From positions 1 through 44,701 of the forward strand of contig JAQVZL010000006.1 of NCBI GenBank assembly GCA_028708215.1: 44,701 nucleotides of DNA, in the 5' to 3' direction. Positions 18,955-28,007 of this stretch are shown here, one piece after another (within the stretch, counting starts at the first letter, position 1; each line of letters opens with the position of its first letter). The stretch comes from Bacteroidales bacterium (lineage in GTDB: Bacteria; Bacteroidota; Bacteroidia; Bacteroidales; UBA932). Under the pieces are notes generated by a model. That model worked only from the letters and a program-made list of their open reading frames with translations. It was not told the DNA's origin and made no database searches. Made by a program: the position numbers and the translations under genes.

Positions 18955-19455
18955 TTATTTAACTTTAATCTCACCAGAAATAGCAGCATTAATAACAGAT
19001 TTATCTATCTCCCCAAAAATCGAGATAACAGAGAACTCTTTACTCCCACTTGCTATAAAGAGCAGAACCCCTTTTGTGCTTTGAGTAATGAACATCTCCA
19101 ATAGCTCATCATTATCTTGTACCCTAATTATCCTGTTTAACTTTTCCTTCTCAATTAACTGGTCTAGATCTTCCCTAAGTAGTTTACTCAAGGGAACCCC
19201 ATTCTCCATAGCAGAAGATTTTATATTTAAAATTCTCAATTGAGATATTTTGGAGAGTAGCTCATTTGTAGTTATATCTACATTAGAGCCTCCTGCCAAC
19301 TGCAGCAAAGCTGGAGAGATAAGAATTGATTCTACATTTTTCTTTTTCTCGTATTTATCTAGAATATCATTAACCTGCTTAGCTTGCCCAGTTCCCACTA
19401 TTGGGAAGAGCAAAACAACCATTATTATAAACACTCTTTTCATTATTCTATCCAT
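18955..19455 (-). CDS. DUF4252-like protein (probable start MKRVFII at about 19443)
   Basis: 166 aa, signal peptide, ILNIKSS...LDQLIEKEKLNRIIRVQDNDELLEMFITQSTKGVLLFIASGSKEFSVISIFGEID. Confidence 0.75.
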   Translation of the reverse strand: MDRIMKRVFIIMVVLLFPIVGTGQAKQVNDILDKYEKKKNVESILISPALLQLAGGSNVDITTNELLSKISQLRILNIKSSAMENGVPLSKLLREDLDQLIEKEKLNRIIRVQDNDELLEMFITQSTKGVLLFIASGSKEFSVISIFGEIDKSVINAAISGEIKVK

Positions 19456-19994
19456 TATAACTGTTTATCATTAAGACGACTTCCTTCACTGTTTTGTTTC
19501 AACACATTTTCCATTGACATAAGAGGTGAGATTGCCTCACCCACCCTATTTAAATCTTCTAACTGATTATTGCTCTGTTTATACTTGCCCAACATAGAGT
19601 TGACCCTAGTTAGTTGAGTCTGGGCCATAGAGGTAGCTAGTTCACTATTTCTAACAGTAACTCCATTAATTAGAAGATGTAAAGAGTCACTCTGTTTTGG
19701 CCATATAGAAAACATTAATACAACCAAGGCAGCTGCAGATATAACTGAGATACGGCTAAACCAATAATGCAGTTTTTTTGAAGAGGTACTCTTTACATTT
19801 TTATCTACTTTTACATTATTTAAAGATTCCCTCTCGTTAGAAAAAGAGTTGAAAAGTGGCTTATAAATAGCATACTCAGGAGCAACCTCTCCCGCAAAAT
19901 AGTCTCTTAGTTGCTGCTCCTCTTCTAAAGAGGTTAGTGCCTCAAAATATTTATCTAAAATAGCACTAATATTATTTTTCTCTATTGATTTCAT
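19455..19994 (-). CDS. Single-TM protein translationally coupled to the ECF sigma factor; possible anti-sigma factor
   Basis: 179 aa, one TM (ISVISAAALVVLMFSIWP); stop/start overlap with the sigma-factor gene. Confidence 0.55.
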   Translation of the reverse strand: MKSIEKNNISAILDKYFEALTSLEEEQQLRDYFAGEVAPEYAIYKPLFNSFSNERESLNNVKVDKNVKSTSSKKLHYWFSRISVISAAALVVLMFSIWPKQSDSLHLLINGVTVRNSELATSMAQTQLTRVNSMLGKYKQSNNQLEDLNRVGEAISPLMSMENVLKQNSEGSRLNDKQL

Positions 19995-20482
19995 TGCTTT
20001 ATTAGTTTATCTCTTAATTTTTGTCTTGCTCTTGAAAGCAAAGTTCTTACATTACCCTCAGAGGTGTCAAGAATTGTTGCAATCTCACTCATTTCATACC
20101 CCATTACATCTCTTAAACGTATCGCTAGCATCTGGTCTTTAGGAAGAGAGTCAATCTGAGATAAAACCCTATCAAGAGAATCTTTGCTCTCCAACAGCTG
20201 AGCTGGATTACTCTCTGAATAAGTTTTATAGTTGGGGTTGAGCTCCTCCATACTATTTTTCTTAAGCTTTATGTAATCTAGACATACATTTTTTAAAATT
20301 TGAATAGTTAGAGCTTCGGGGTTTCTCACCTTTTGCAACTCATTAGATTTCCACAGTTTAATAATTGCCTCCTGCACCATGTCTTCTGGTGTAGATGGGC
20401 CACCCTTCACAAATTTGCTTGCAAATCCAATAAGCCTAGGCCTCAGCTTAGTTATTATTATATTAAACTCTTTACCTGTCAT
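19991..20482 (-). CDS. ECF-family RNA polymerase sigma factor
   Basis: 163 aa; sigma70 r2 (PEDMVQEAIIKLWK) and r4 (LPKDQMLAIRLRDVMGYEMSEIATILDTSEGNVRTLLSRARQKLRDKL). Confidence 0.93.
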   Translation of the reverse strand: MTGKEFNIIITKLRPRLIGFASKFVKGGPSTPEDMVQEAIIKLWKSNELQKVRNPEALTIQILKNVCLDYIKLKKNSMEELNPNYKTYSESNPAQLLESKDSLDRVLSQIDSLPKDQMLAIRLRDVMGYEMSEIATILDTSEGNVRTLLSRARQKLRDKLIKQ

Positions 20483-20525
20483 TCGAATAAAAGACGAATA
20501 AGATAAGAAATTGTTACACTTCTAA

Positions 20526-21809
20526 TTAAAAAATAAAGTTCAAACCAATGCTAAGTCCATTTGTACCATCTCTTTTATCAAAAGGTTTACCCCACTCTGC
20601 AGAAATAATAAAATTGCGATTCATAACCGCTTTAAAGCCCAGCCCAGCACTCATATGAAGAGCCTCATTATCTCCACTATAGAGGGGATTAGTGGCTAAA
20701 CTCTCCATAAGCTCTTTCTTATGATACTGAATAACTCGGCCAGCATCAAAAAAAGGATTAAGAACTAAATACCAATTTTGTCCCAGAAAAGGGAAATAGG
20801 CAAAACGGTACCTTAACTCAATATTTGCCCAAGCAATACCAGCCCCCACAATCCTATTTCTCAAGACTCCTCTAACTGTATTTAAACCACCTAGCCCTTC
20901 ATTAGTAATTTGCTTATAATAGAGAGTAGAGATATTTTGTAACATAAAAAAAGGCTGCTCTCCATAGATTGTAGCTTGCAAAGAGCCCTTGGCAGCAAAA
21001 GTGAGCCTCTCTCCCCAAATGGGAATAAATCCAGATGCCGAGGCAAATACTTTTCCATAACTATCTATCTCCTTCCCACTCAAAGAGTAGAGGGTTAGCA
21101 ACTCCCCTTTAAATCCTTTATAAGGGTCGGCCTCATTATCTCTAGTGTCATATACAGCGCCAAGTTTAAACTCGGCAACACTTCCTCCATCCTTCTCATT
21201 ATCTCCTATCAATCCAGTAGCTACATACATATCATATAAATTGGGATCATCTTGATATTGCTCCAATTTTACAGAAGCAGCTTTATATCCATAAAACCCA
21301 ATCCCAGCTACCCAACTAAAATGCCCCCCCAAAGAACCTTGAACATCTACTGTAGATCTAAAAAGATTTCTATTAAACTTGTAAAAGGCATCGCTACTAC
21401 TAGAATTATAAGGCGAGAGATAACCATTAAATCCATAGAAATCCATCATTGTATCTGTTAAATAGCTAACATCTGCAGTAACTCGTAATCCTGGAAAGAG
21501 ATAGCGAGAATCATAAAAAAAGTGATAAACTCCAGACCCTTTTGTATAACGAGAAACCTCTATATTGAATTTATGTAAATACTCTGGATATGTTGAACCA
21601 TCTCCAAACCAATAGATATCACACAACAAACCATATTGAAAGCCCAAATCGCTATTATAGCTTACTGCAGGAAGTGGCCCAAAATTCCACCCTTTTTTCA
21701 CCTTTTGAGAATAGAGCGGAGTGGCAATTAGAGAGGCCCCAATTAGAATAATTATCTGCAGAAGACCTGCATAAAAACTTTTTTTAAAAAAACTCTTCAT
21801 ATCTATCAA
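20526..21809 (-). CDS. BamA/TamA-like (Omp85 surface antigen) outer membrane barrel protein without obvious POTRA domains
   Basis: 427 aa; DTRDNEADPYKGFKGELLTLYS, NTVRGVLRNRIVGAGIAWANIELRYRF, C-terminal SIGLNFIF. Confidence 0.8.
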   Translation of the reverse strand: MIDMKSFFKKSFYAGLLQIIILIGASLIATPLYSQKVKKGWNFGPLPAVSYNSDLGFQYGLLCDIYWFGDGSTYPEYLHKFNIEVSRYTKGSGVYHFFYDSRYLFPGLRVTADVSYLTDTMMDFYGFNGYLSPYNSSSSDAFYKFNRNLFRSTVDVQGSLGGHFSWVAGIGFYGYKAASVKLEQYQDDPNLYDMYVATGLIGDNEKDGGSVAEFKLGAVYDTRDNEADPYKGFKGELLTLYSLSGKEIDSYGKVFASASGFIPIWGERLTFAAKGSLQATIYGEQPFFMLQNISTLYYKQITNEGLGGLNTVRGVLRNRIVGAGIAWANIELRYRFAYFPFLGQNWYLVLNPFFDAGRVIQYHKKELMESLATNPLYSGDNEALHMSAGLGFKAVMNRNFIISAEWGKPFDKRDGTNGLSIGLNFIF

Positions 21810-21838
21810 ATTTAAGAAATAAATTAAGGAGATAGTAA

Positions 21839-22996
21839 TTATAGAATAAGAGCTAACAGAAAACCCAGATAATTGCCTAATGCATACCCTACAAGGCCTA
21901 CTGTTAAACCTGTAATAATAACGCCACGATTTTTCATTGCAGTAGCTACAAGAGGAACAAATGGGGGGGAGTTTACTAAAGAAACCGAAGAGATAAGAAC
22001 AGTATCTGCATCTAATTTCATAATCTTTGCTAAAACCAACTGAACTGCAAGCGAACAGAAAACCACAAAAGCAATATAGAGAAGCAAATAAAAACCTCCC
22101 GTAAGATTCAAATTACTTAAATTTGCCATAGAGGCAACAACAATACTAAAGACATATACCAGATACATCCCAGCATCGTAACTCAACTTTATCTCTCTCA
22201 CTTTTTTTACAAAAGATGCAGCTATGCCTAGTGTAGTTATAGTTAAAATAACTGTAACCATTTGGAGCTTTTGGGGAAGCAACAACGAGAGACCACCAGC
22301 AATAGCAAAAATAATCACAGATAATAACAAAGCGCCCATTAGAGGTTTAAAATTTTTACGTTTAAAAAACTCTCTATAGGGTTGTTCCTCTGGAATCTCT
22401 AAAGGCATATGTTTCTCTAAAGGAGCTCCATTTCTAGGATTGTACCATAAAATTTTCCTGAAGAGCTTTATTCCAAACGAAAGTACAAATGTAAGATAGA
22501 TAAGACTAATTGCCATATCATAGGAGTGCATCATAATATAGATCTCATTAGGCACTCCCAACATTATTTTGATTGCCGCTAAATTGGGCGTTCCTCCAGT
22601 ATATACCCCAGCAAGCATTCCAGAAATTTTATTCATATGCTCTCCATAAACAGGATCACTACTTAAAACAGAAGAAAAAATAAAATGGCCACTTACAACA
22701 GCAATAACAACAGCAAACAAGCCAGCAAAAAGAGTAAGTAATGCATTTTTAATATCCCACTGCAAAAAATTACAAGAGAATAGCATTAAAGGAATGGCTA
22801 GAGGAATAATAATTGTAACAATCATATCTTGAAGCTCATACGCGCCATTAGGGACTAAGCCCGAGTTACCCAATAAAATACCAATGAGATAAAGAAGCAA
22901 CACAGGACCTATCTTTTTAAGTATACTATATTTATCACATAATTTAAGAACCAATGCAGGTGCCAGAAGATATATTAAAACTAATAGAACGGTCAT
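21839..22996 (-). CDS. DUF819 family integral membrane protein
   Basis: 385 aa, multi-TM; MLAGVYTGGTPNLAAIKIML; SSVSLVNSPPFVPLVATAMKNRGVIITGLTVGLVGYALGNYLG. Confidence 0.85.
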   Translation of the reverse strand: MTVLLVLIYLLAPALVLKLCDKYSILKKIGPVLLLYLIGILLGNSGLVPNGAYELQDMIVTIIIPLAIPLMLFSCNFLQWDIKNALLTLFAGLFAVVIAVVSGHFIFSSVLSSDPVYGEHMNKISGMLAGVYTGGTPNLAAIKIMLGVPNEIYIMMHSYDMAISLIYLTFVLSFGIKLFRKILWYNPRNGAPLEKHMPLEIPEEQPYREFFKRKNFKPLMGALLLSVIIFAIAGGLSLLLPQKLQMVTVILTITTLGIAASFVKKVREIKLSYDAGMYLVYVFSIVVASMANLSNLNLTGGFYLLLYIAFVVFCSLAVQLVLAKIMKLDADTVLISSVSLVNSPPFVPLVATAMKNRGVIITGLTVGLVGYALGNYLGFLLALIL

Positions 22997-23008
22997 ATGA
23001 ATATTCTT

Positions 23009-24253
23009 TTATGCTCTCCAGTAAACTTTTTTTTCACTAAACTTTGCCACTATAGCCATTGTAAACAATACAATACAAAATGCTCTTGCAACCCCTATCC
23101 AAGGATAACCAGATGGATATGCCGCCTCATAGATATAGATAATTGATGTAAGCTTAAATAGAGGCATTAGAAAGTTTCCAAATATCACATAACTCATTAA
23201 AGGGTTACTCCCAGCTCCTACAAATATTCTAACAAAATAAGATCTCCTAAATCGCTCCACTATCAAATCTGCAACAATAAGAAGAAAGATTGCAATAGCG
23301 GGTGTTATTAAACAATAAGAGAGGGTACAAGGCACTTTTTTTATTGACCCCTCAATAAAAAAGGCAACACCACCACCTAGAGCTAAAATCAAGGCCAATA
23401 ACAGCTCCTTTTTAATCACCTTTTTAAAACCAACCGAAGAGATATCTGAAGAAAGTGATAATTGCCTATGTAGAAGATCTCCAATATATGTAGCAGGCAA
23501 AAGAATAAGCAAGAAATAGATATACTCCATATTAAAGAACCATCTAATTTCCTTAATAGCATAGAGTTTCCCTTGAAGCTCAAAAGGGAGTGTAACAACC
23601 ATAAATAGAAGAATAGCAATAAATACAATTAGTCTTCTTTTCAAACTATCTCTAGTAAAATACCAAATTAACGAGCCAAAAAGATAAAGAAAAGCTAATA
23701 AAAATATTATAATTCCACTACGGTAAATTGAGATCTCTTGGTCAAAAACAAAATACCCCACTAGAACCAACGAAACCATTGAGACTACACCAATACCTCT
23801 TATAAGTAGCACTCTCTTTTTAGAAAATTGCTTTCCATATCTGTAATAAAATAAAAAGAGAGAGATAAATCCCAGTATGGTAAGAAATTGAGGCAATAAA
23901 CCCTTAGCCCAAGAGAAGTTAAGAAAAAGATAGAGATATGAGAAGAGCCATAACATAAAAAACCTCTCTATAGTCTCTTTTACATAAACCAATGTTATAC
24001 TCTTTCTCTGGTTCTTTTTAATTTTCTCTCTTCCAGAGAGAGGGATTGCCACTCCCATGCAAAAAATAAAAATTGGAAAGACCAAATCTACCCAGCTAAT
24101 ACCAGAAATAGTTATATCTAGATTATGATTTGGAGGAGGATTCTGGATATGATACATCCAAGCAGGTAGCACCCCAAAAGGGACCAAAGCAGAAAAGACC
24201 ATTCCAAAAATAGAGAGCCCTCGTAATAAATCTAATGATAAATATCTATTCAT
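23009..24253 (-). CDS. DUF5009 / heparan-alpha-glucosaminide N-acetyltransferase-like membrane protein
   Basis: 414 aa; RYLSLDLLRGLSIFGMVFSALVPFGVLPAW, multiple TM helices. Confidence 0.8.
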   Translation of the reverse strand: MNRYLSLDLLRGLSIFGMVFSALVPFGVLPAWMYHIQNPPPNHNLDITISGISWVDLVFPIFIFCMGVAIPLSGREKIKKNQRKSITLVYVKETIERFFMLWLFSYLYLFLNFSWAKGLLPQFLTILGFISLFLFYYRYGKQFSKKRVLLIRGIGVVSMVSLVLVGYFVFDQEISIYRSGIIIFLLAFLYLFGSLIWYFTRDSLKRRLIVFIAILLFMVVTLPFELQGKLYAIKEIRWFFNMEYIYFLLILLPATYIGDLLHRQLSLSSDISSVGFKKVIKKELLLALILALGGGVAFFIEGSIKKVPCTLSYCLITPAIAIFLLIVADLIVERFRRSYFVRIFVGAGSNPLMSYVIFGNFLMPLFKLTSIIYIYEAAYPSGYPWIGVARAFCIVLFTMAIVAKFSEKKVYWRA

Positions 24254-24277
24254 AGACTCAAAAACTAACCCCTACGG

Positions 24278-25630
24278 TTATACAAATTGTTGTAAGAGCT
24301 CTTTAACTTTTGATACTCTGTTTTGCAAAAGTTCTTTAGAAGATGCTTCTGCAATAAACCTTAAATATGGCTCAGTATTAGATGGCCTAATATTAAACCA
24401 CCACTCCTTAAATTCTACTCTATATCCATCAAAATCAAAACTTGCCAGAGCCTCTTCTCTAGAGATAAAATAGTCTCTAATTACATCCATTGCCTGCTGT
24501 TTTTTCTCTATCCTAAAGTTTATCTCTCCCGAGTTTTCATATTTTGCTATAGTTGCAATTACATCTGAAACAGACCTTCCTTTGCTCTTCATTTTAGCAA
24601 AAACTCCAAGAATAATTAAAGCCGCCATAATACCAGAGTCACTGTAGAAAAAATCCTTAAAATAGTAATGCCCTGCTAATTCCCCACCAAAAACTCCATC
24701 AATCTCTCTTAGCTTATGAGCAGCAAATGCCCTCCCTACTCTCCAAGTATGAATTGTTGCCCCCATTGGTTCCAAATATTCACCTACAGCCTTAGAACTT
24801 CTTATGTCTTGTAAAACATTCCCTTTTATCCCTTTCTCTTCTAAGAAATAGTGCCCAATAACAGCAATCATAAGATCTGGAGAGATAAAGTTCCCTTTCT
24901 CATCTGTAAACATTACCCTATCTGCATCGCCATCAAATATAACACCAATGTCGCACCCTTTCTCTTTAACCAGGTTCTGAAGATCTACAACATTCTCTGG
25001 AACAAGAGGGTTGGCATCGTGATTGGGAAAAGTACCATCTGGCTCATCATAAATATAATGCAACCTCTGCGACTCTTTACCCAGCACATCTTTAATTAGA
25101 ATCCCAGCCATACCGTTAGAGATATCTACTCCAATATTCAATGAAGAGAGATCCTTCTTATATTTTAGAAGAAAAGAGATATACTCCTCTTTTATATCTT
25201 TCTCATGCACAACACCTTTTTTTTCTGACAGGGTTACTTCTCTATTTTTAACCCACTCCTCTAAAGTCCCTAAACCAGTATCGTACCCTACTGGAAGAGC
25301 TTTCTCTTTAGAAACTTTTAATCCATTATACTCCTTAGAGTTATGAGAAGCTGTTATCTGTACAGATGCAGCAAACCCATATTTCCCTGTTGCAAAATAG
25401 AGCATAGGAGTAGTAGTAAGCCCCAAGTCATAAACATCGGCTCCACTATCTGTAATCCCCTTAACCAAATACTCTCTTATCTCAGGAGAAGAGAGGCGTA
25501 CATCTCTCCCAATAAGTACTTTTTTTGAATTCAAAAGCTTTGGCAAGAAAAAACCTATTTTATAAACATCTTCTTTATTAAAATCTACATTATAGATTCC
25601 TCTAATATCATATGCATGAAATGCTCCCAT
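24278..25630 (-). CDS. Phosphomannomutase/phosphoglucomutase
   Basis: 450 aa; FHAYDIRGIYNVDF, QITASHNSKEYNGLKV, GVIFDGDADRVMFTDE, GGELAGHYYFKD, RPSNTEPYLRFIAEA. Confidence 0.95.
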   Translation of the reverse strand: MGAFHAYDIRGIYNVDFNKEDVYKIGFFLPKLLNSKKVLIGRDVRLSSPEIREYLVKGITDSGADVYDLGLTTTPMLYFATGKYGFAASVQITASHNSKEYNGLKVSKEKALPVGYDTGLGTLEEWVKNREVTLSEKKGVVHEKDIKEEYISFLLKYKKDLSSLNIGVDISNGMAGILIKDVLGKESQRLHYIYDEPDGTFPNHDANPLVPENVVDLQNLVKEKGCDIGVIFDGDADRVMFTDEKGNFISPDLMIAVIGHYFLEEKGIKGNVLQDIRSSKAVGEYLEPMGATIHTWRVGRAFAAHKLREIDGVFGGELAGHYYFKDFFYSDSGIMAALIILGVFAKMKSKGRSVSDVIATIAKYENSGEINFRIEKKQQAMDVIRDYFISREEALASFDFDGYRVEFKEWWFNIRPSNTEPYLRFIAEASSKELLQNRVSKVKELLQQFV

Positions 25631-25639
25631 AATTAAAGT

Positions 25640-26200
25640 TTATTTAGCAATTTTATAACTTGGATGAACCTTACCAGCCTCAATATTTTTCAATTTTGAG
25701 CTAAGCATCTTCTTTCTAATTGGGGCAGCTTTATCTGTAAATAGAATTCCTTCTAGATGGTCCATCTCATGCTGAACCATTCTGCAAGCAAATCCATCTA
25801 GCTCCTCTGTAACCTGTTTAAAATGGTCATCTAAATAAGAGATCTTTATTCTCTTAGGTCTCTCTACATAGGCATTTATGTTGGGAACACTCAGGCACCC
25901 TTCATTAAACTCTACTATCTCTTTACTCTCTTCTAACAACACAGGGTTTATCATAGCCCTTTTAAACTCTTTTAACTCTGGCATATCGTCTGATAATAAC
26001 GACCCATCAACTACAAGAACCCGCATAGATTTGCCAACCTGAGGCGCTGCGAGCCCAACACCATCGGCATTATACATAGTTTCCCACATATCAGAAATAA
26101 AATTTTTTATCTCTAGCTCTATCCCGGGCTTTTTTATATCTACCTCAAGGGCCTTTTGCCTTAAAACCTGTGCGCCGTAAACATATATAGGTAAAATCAT
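25640..26200 (-). CDS. def: Peptide deformylase
   Basis: 186 aa; GVGLAAPQVG, EGCLSVP, QHEMDHLEGILF. Confidence 0.97.
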   Translation of the reverse strand: MILPIYVYGAQVLRQKALEVDIKKPGIELEIKNFISDMWETMYNADGVGLAAPQVGKSMRVLVVDGSLLSDDMPELKEFKRAMINPVLLEESKEIVEFNEGCLSVPNINAYVERPKRIKISYLDDHFKQVTEELDGFACRMVQHEMDHLEGILFTDKAAPIRKKMLSSKLKNIEAGKVHPSYKIAK

Positions 26201-26223
26201 TACTTTGAATTTTATTATTTAAA

Positions 26224-26655
26224 CTACTCTCTTCGCTCTCTTATTGCAGCACTATCTAAATAAGATTGTAAAATAATTGCTGCGCTAATTTTATCTACCA
26301 TAGATTTGTCTCGCCTCTCCATTTTTTTAACACCACCATCTATCATTGTCTGAAATGCCATCTTTGAAGTAAAGCGTTCATCTTCTAAAGTAACAGGTAT
26401 TTTAGGAAAATGTTTCTTTAAAAGGTTTAAAAACTGATCTACAAACTTTGCCCCTTCAGATGGAGTGTTGTTTAGATTCATTGGGTAGCCAACCACAAAC
26501 CTAGAGACACTCTCTTTTTGGATATATTTTTTAAGATATTCTACAATGGTTCCAGAGGGGACAGTGCATATAGGTGTAGCAAAAACACCCAGAGGGTCAC
26601 TTACTGCAACTCCAGTCCTCTTTTTTCCATAGTCAATTCCAACAATTCTCTGCAT
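26224..26655 (-). CDS. ruvX: Holliday junction resolvase-like RuvX/YqgF
   Basis: 143 aa; MQRIVGIDYGKKRTGVAVSDPLG, VGYPMNLNNTPSEGAKFVDQF, LEDERFTS. Confidence 0.95.
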   Translation of the reverse strand: MQRIVGIDYGKKRTGVAVSDPLGVFATPICTVPSGTIVEYLKKYIQKESVSRFVVGYPMNLNNTPSEGAKFVDQFLNLLKKHFPKIPVTLEDERFTSKMAFQTMIDGGVKKMERRDKSMVDKISAAIILQSYLDSAAIRERRE

Positions 26656-26703
26656 AATGCAAAGTTAGTTTTTTTTTGTACATTTGAAGTTTATTTTACC
26701 ACT

Positions 26704-27084
26704 ATGCCAAGACTATTTTCATACAAAGATTTTGCCAGTGGCAGCCCTACTGTAGAAGCTTTTGCCAACAAACATAGCCCTATAATAATTTGCAATTTAG
26801 AGGCTAAAAGAGACAAACCCTTTAACGTTAAGGTTAAAATAGGCAAAACTATTAAACACCCTAACTCCCCAGAACATCACTACCAATATATACAACTTTG
26901 GAGTCTAGAGACTCTCATTGCTACTGTCAAACTAGAGCGAGCAAGCTTTGGAGACCTTCCAGTTCACGTAGAGGCTAACTTTACATTTATACCTAAAGTG
27001 AGCCTGCGCCTCATAGCCCTTGCATATTGCAATAAACATGGGCTATGGCAGAGCGAAGAGGTTTTTATTAAAGTTAAAGAATAA
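26704..27084 (+). CDS. Superoxide reductase (1Fe, neelaredoxin/desulfoferrodoxin ferrous-binding domain)
   Basis: 126 aa from the ATG at 26704 (the listed ORF over-extends upstream); NKHSPII...IKHPNSPEHHYQYIQLW...LAYCNKHGLWQSEE matches the SOR four-His/one-Cys iron site. Confidence 0.88.
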   Translation: MPRLFSYKDFASGSPTVEAFANKHSPIIICNLEAKRDKPFNVKVKIGKTIKHPNSPEHHYQYIQLWSLETLIATVKLERASFGDLPVHVEANFTFIPKVSLRLIALAYCNKHGLWQSEEVFIKVKE

Positions 27085-27119
27085 ATCAATAAAGAGATAA
27101 TTAAATAGCTCCTAATTAA

Positions 27120-27989
27120 ATGGCAAAAATAAAAAAAGAGAAGAGAAATAGATTACGGAATAAATTCCGCTTTTCAATTTTCAATGACACCTCTCATGAG
27201 CAAGTATTTGCTTTTCGTTCAAGCGGCCTTATGATGCTAATAAGTATAGTTATTGCAATATTTATACTTATTGGCTCAGTTACTCTCTTAATTTCACTAA
27301 CTCCTCTTAGAGAATTTATACCAGGTTACCCCAATGCACAAACAAGACATGCAATAGTGCAAAATGCACTCAAAGCAGACTCTCTTGAGCAGTCAATGAA
27401 GCTATGGGATTTTCACCTAAACAACATTCAGAGAATAGTAGTAGGTATGGAGCCACTAGACCACCAAGAGATTACAGCTTCAAATAAACTTATAGACACC
27501 TCTTCTACTTTATTTGCAAAAGATTCAACCACAAATAGCGACTCTCTTCTACGCCAAGAAGTTTTAAAACAAGAGCAACTTATTTTAAAGGCTCAAGAGA
27601 GAAAAATAAACCAGATAGAGGGGCTCCACTTCTTCTCTCCAGTAAAAGGGATTGTCTCTAACGGTTTTAATATTGCAATAAATCACCCTTTTATTGATAT
27701 TGCAGCGCCAGCAAACTCAGCAGTATCTGCTGTTTTAGATGGGACTGTAATTCTCTCTACTTGGACAGAAGAGACTGGTTACACCATACAAATTCAACAC
27801 AGCAATAATTTAATTTCTATATATAAGCACAACTCAAAACTCTTAAAAAAATCTGGAGAAAAAGTAAAAGCTGGAACTGTAATTGCACTTGTAGGAGACA
27901 CAGGTTCGCTTAGTAGCGGCAACCATTTGCATTTTGAATTATGGCATAAAGGGGTTCCCATAGATCCTCAACTATATATCAATTTCTAA
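27120..27989 (+). CDS. M23 family (LytM-type) peptidase with N-terminal TM
   Basis: 289 aa; HPFIDIAAPANSAVSAVLDGTV, GDTGSLSSGNHLHFELWHKGVPIDPQLYI. Confidence 0.9.
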   Translation: MAKIKKEKRNRLRNKFRFSIFNDTSHEQVFAFRSSGLMMLISIVIAIFILIGSVTLLISLTPLREFIPGYPNAQTRHAIVQNALKADSLEQSMKLWDFHLNNIQRIVVGMEPLDHQEITASNKLIDTSSTLFAKDSTTNSDSLLRQEVLKQEQLILKAQERKINQIEGLHFFSPVKGIVSNGFNIAINHPFIDIAAPANSAVSAVLDGTVILSTWTEETGYTIQIQHSNNLISIYKHNSKLLKKSGEKVKAGTVIALVGDTGSLSSGNHLHFELWHKGVPIDPQLYINF

Positions 27990-28007
27990 TAAGCTCCTAG
28001 GATAAAT

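Noticed and set aside
26518-26703. N-terminal extension of the ORF listed at 26518..27084
   Set aside because: It is antisense to ruvX; homology to superoxide reductase begins just after the ATG at 26704.
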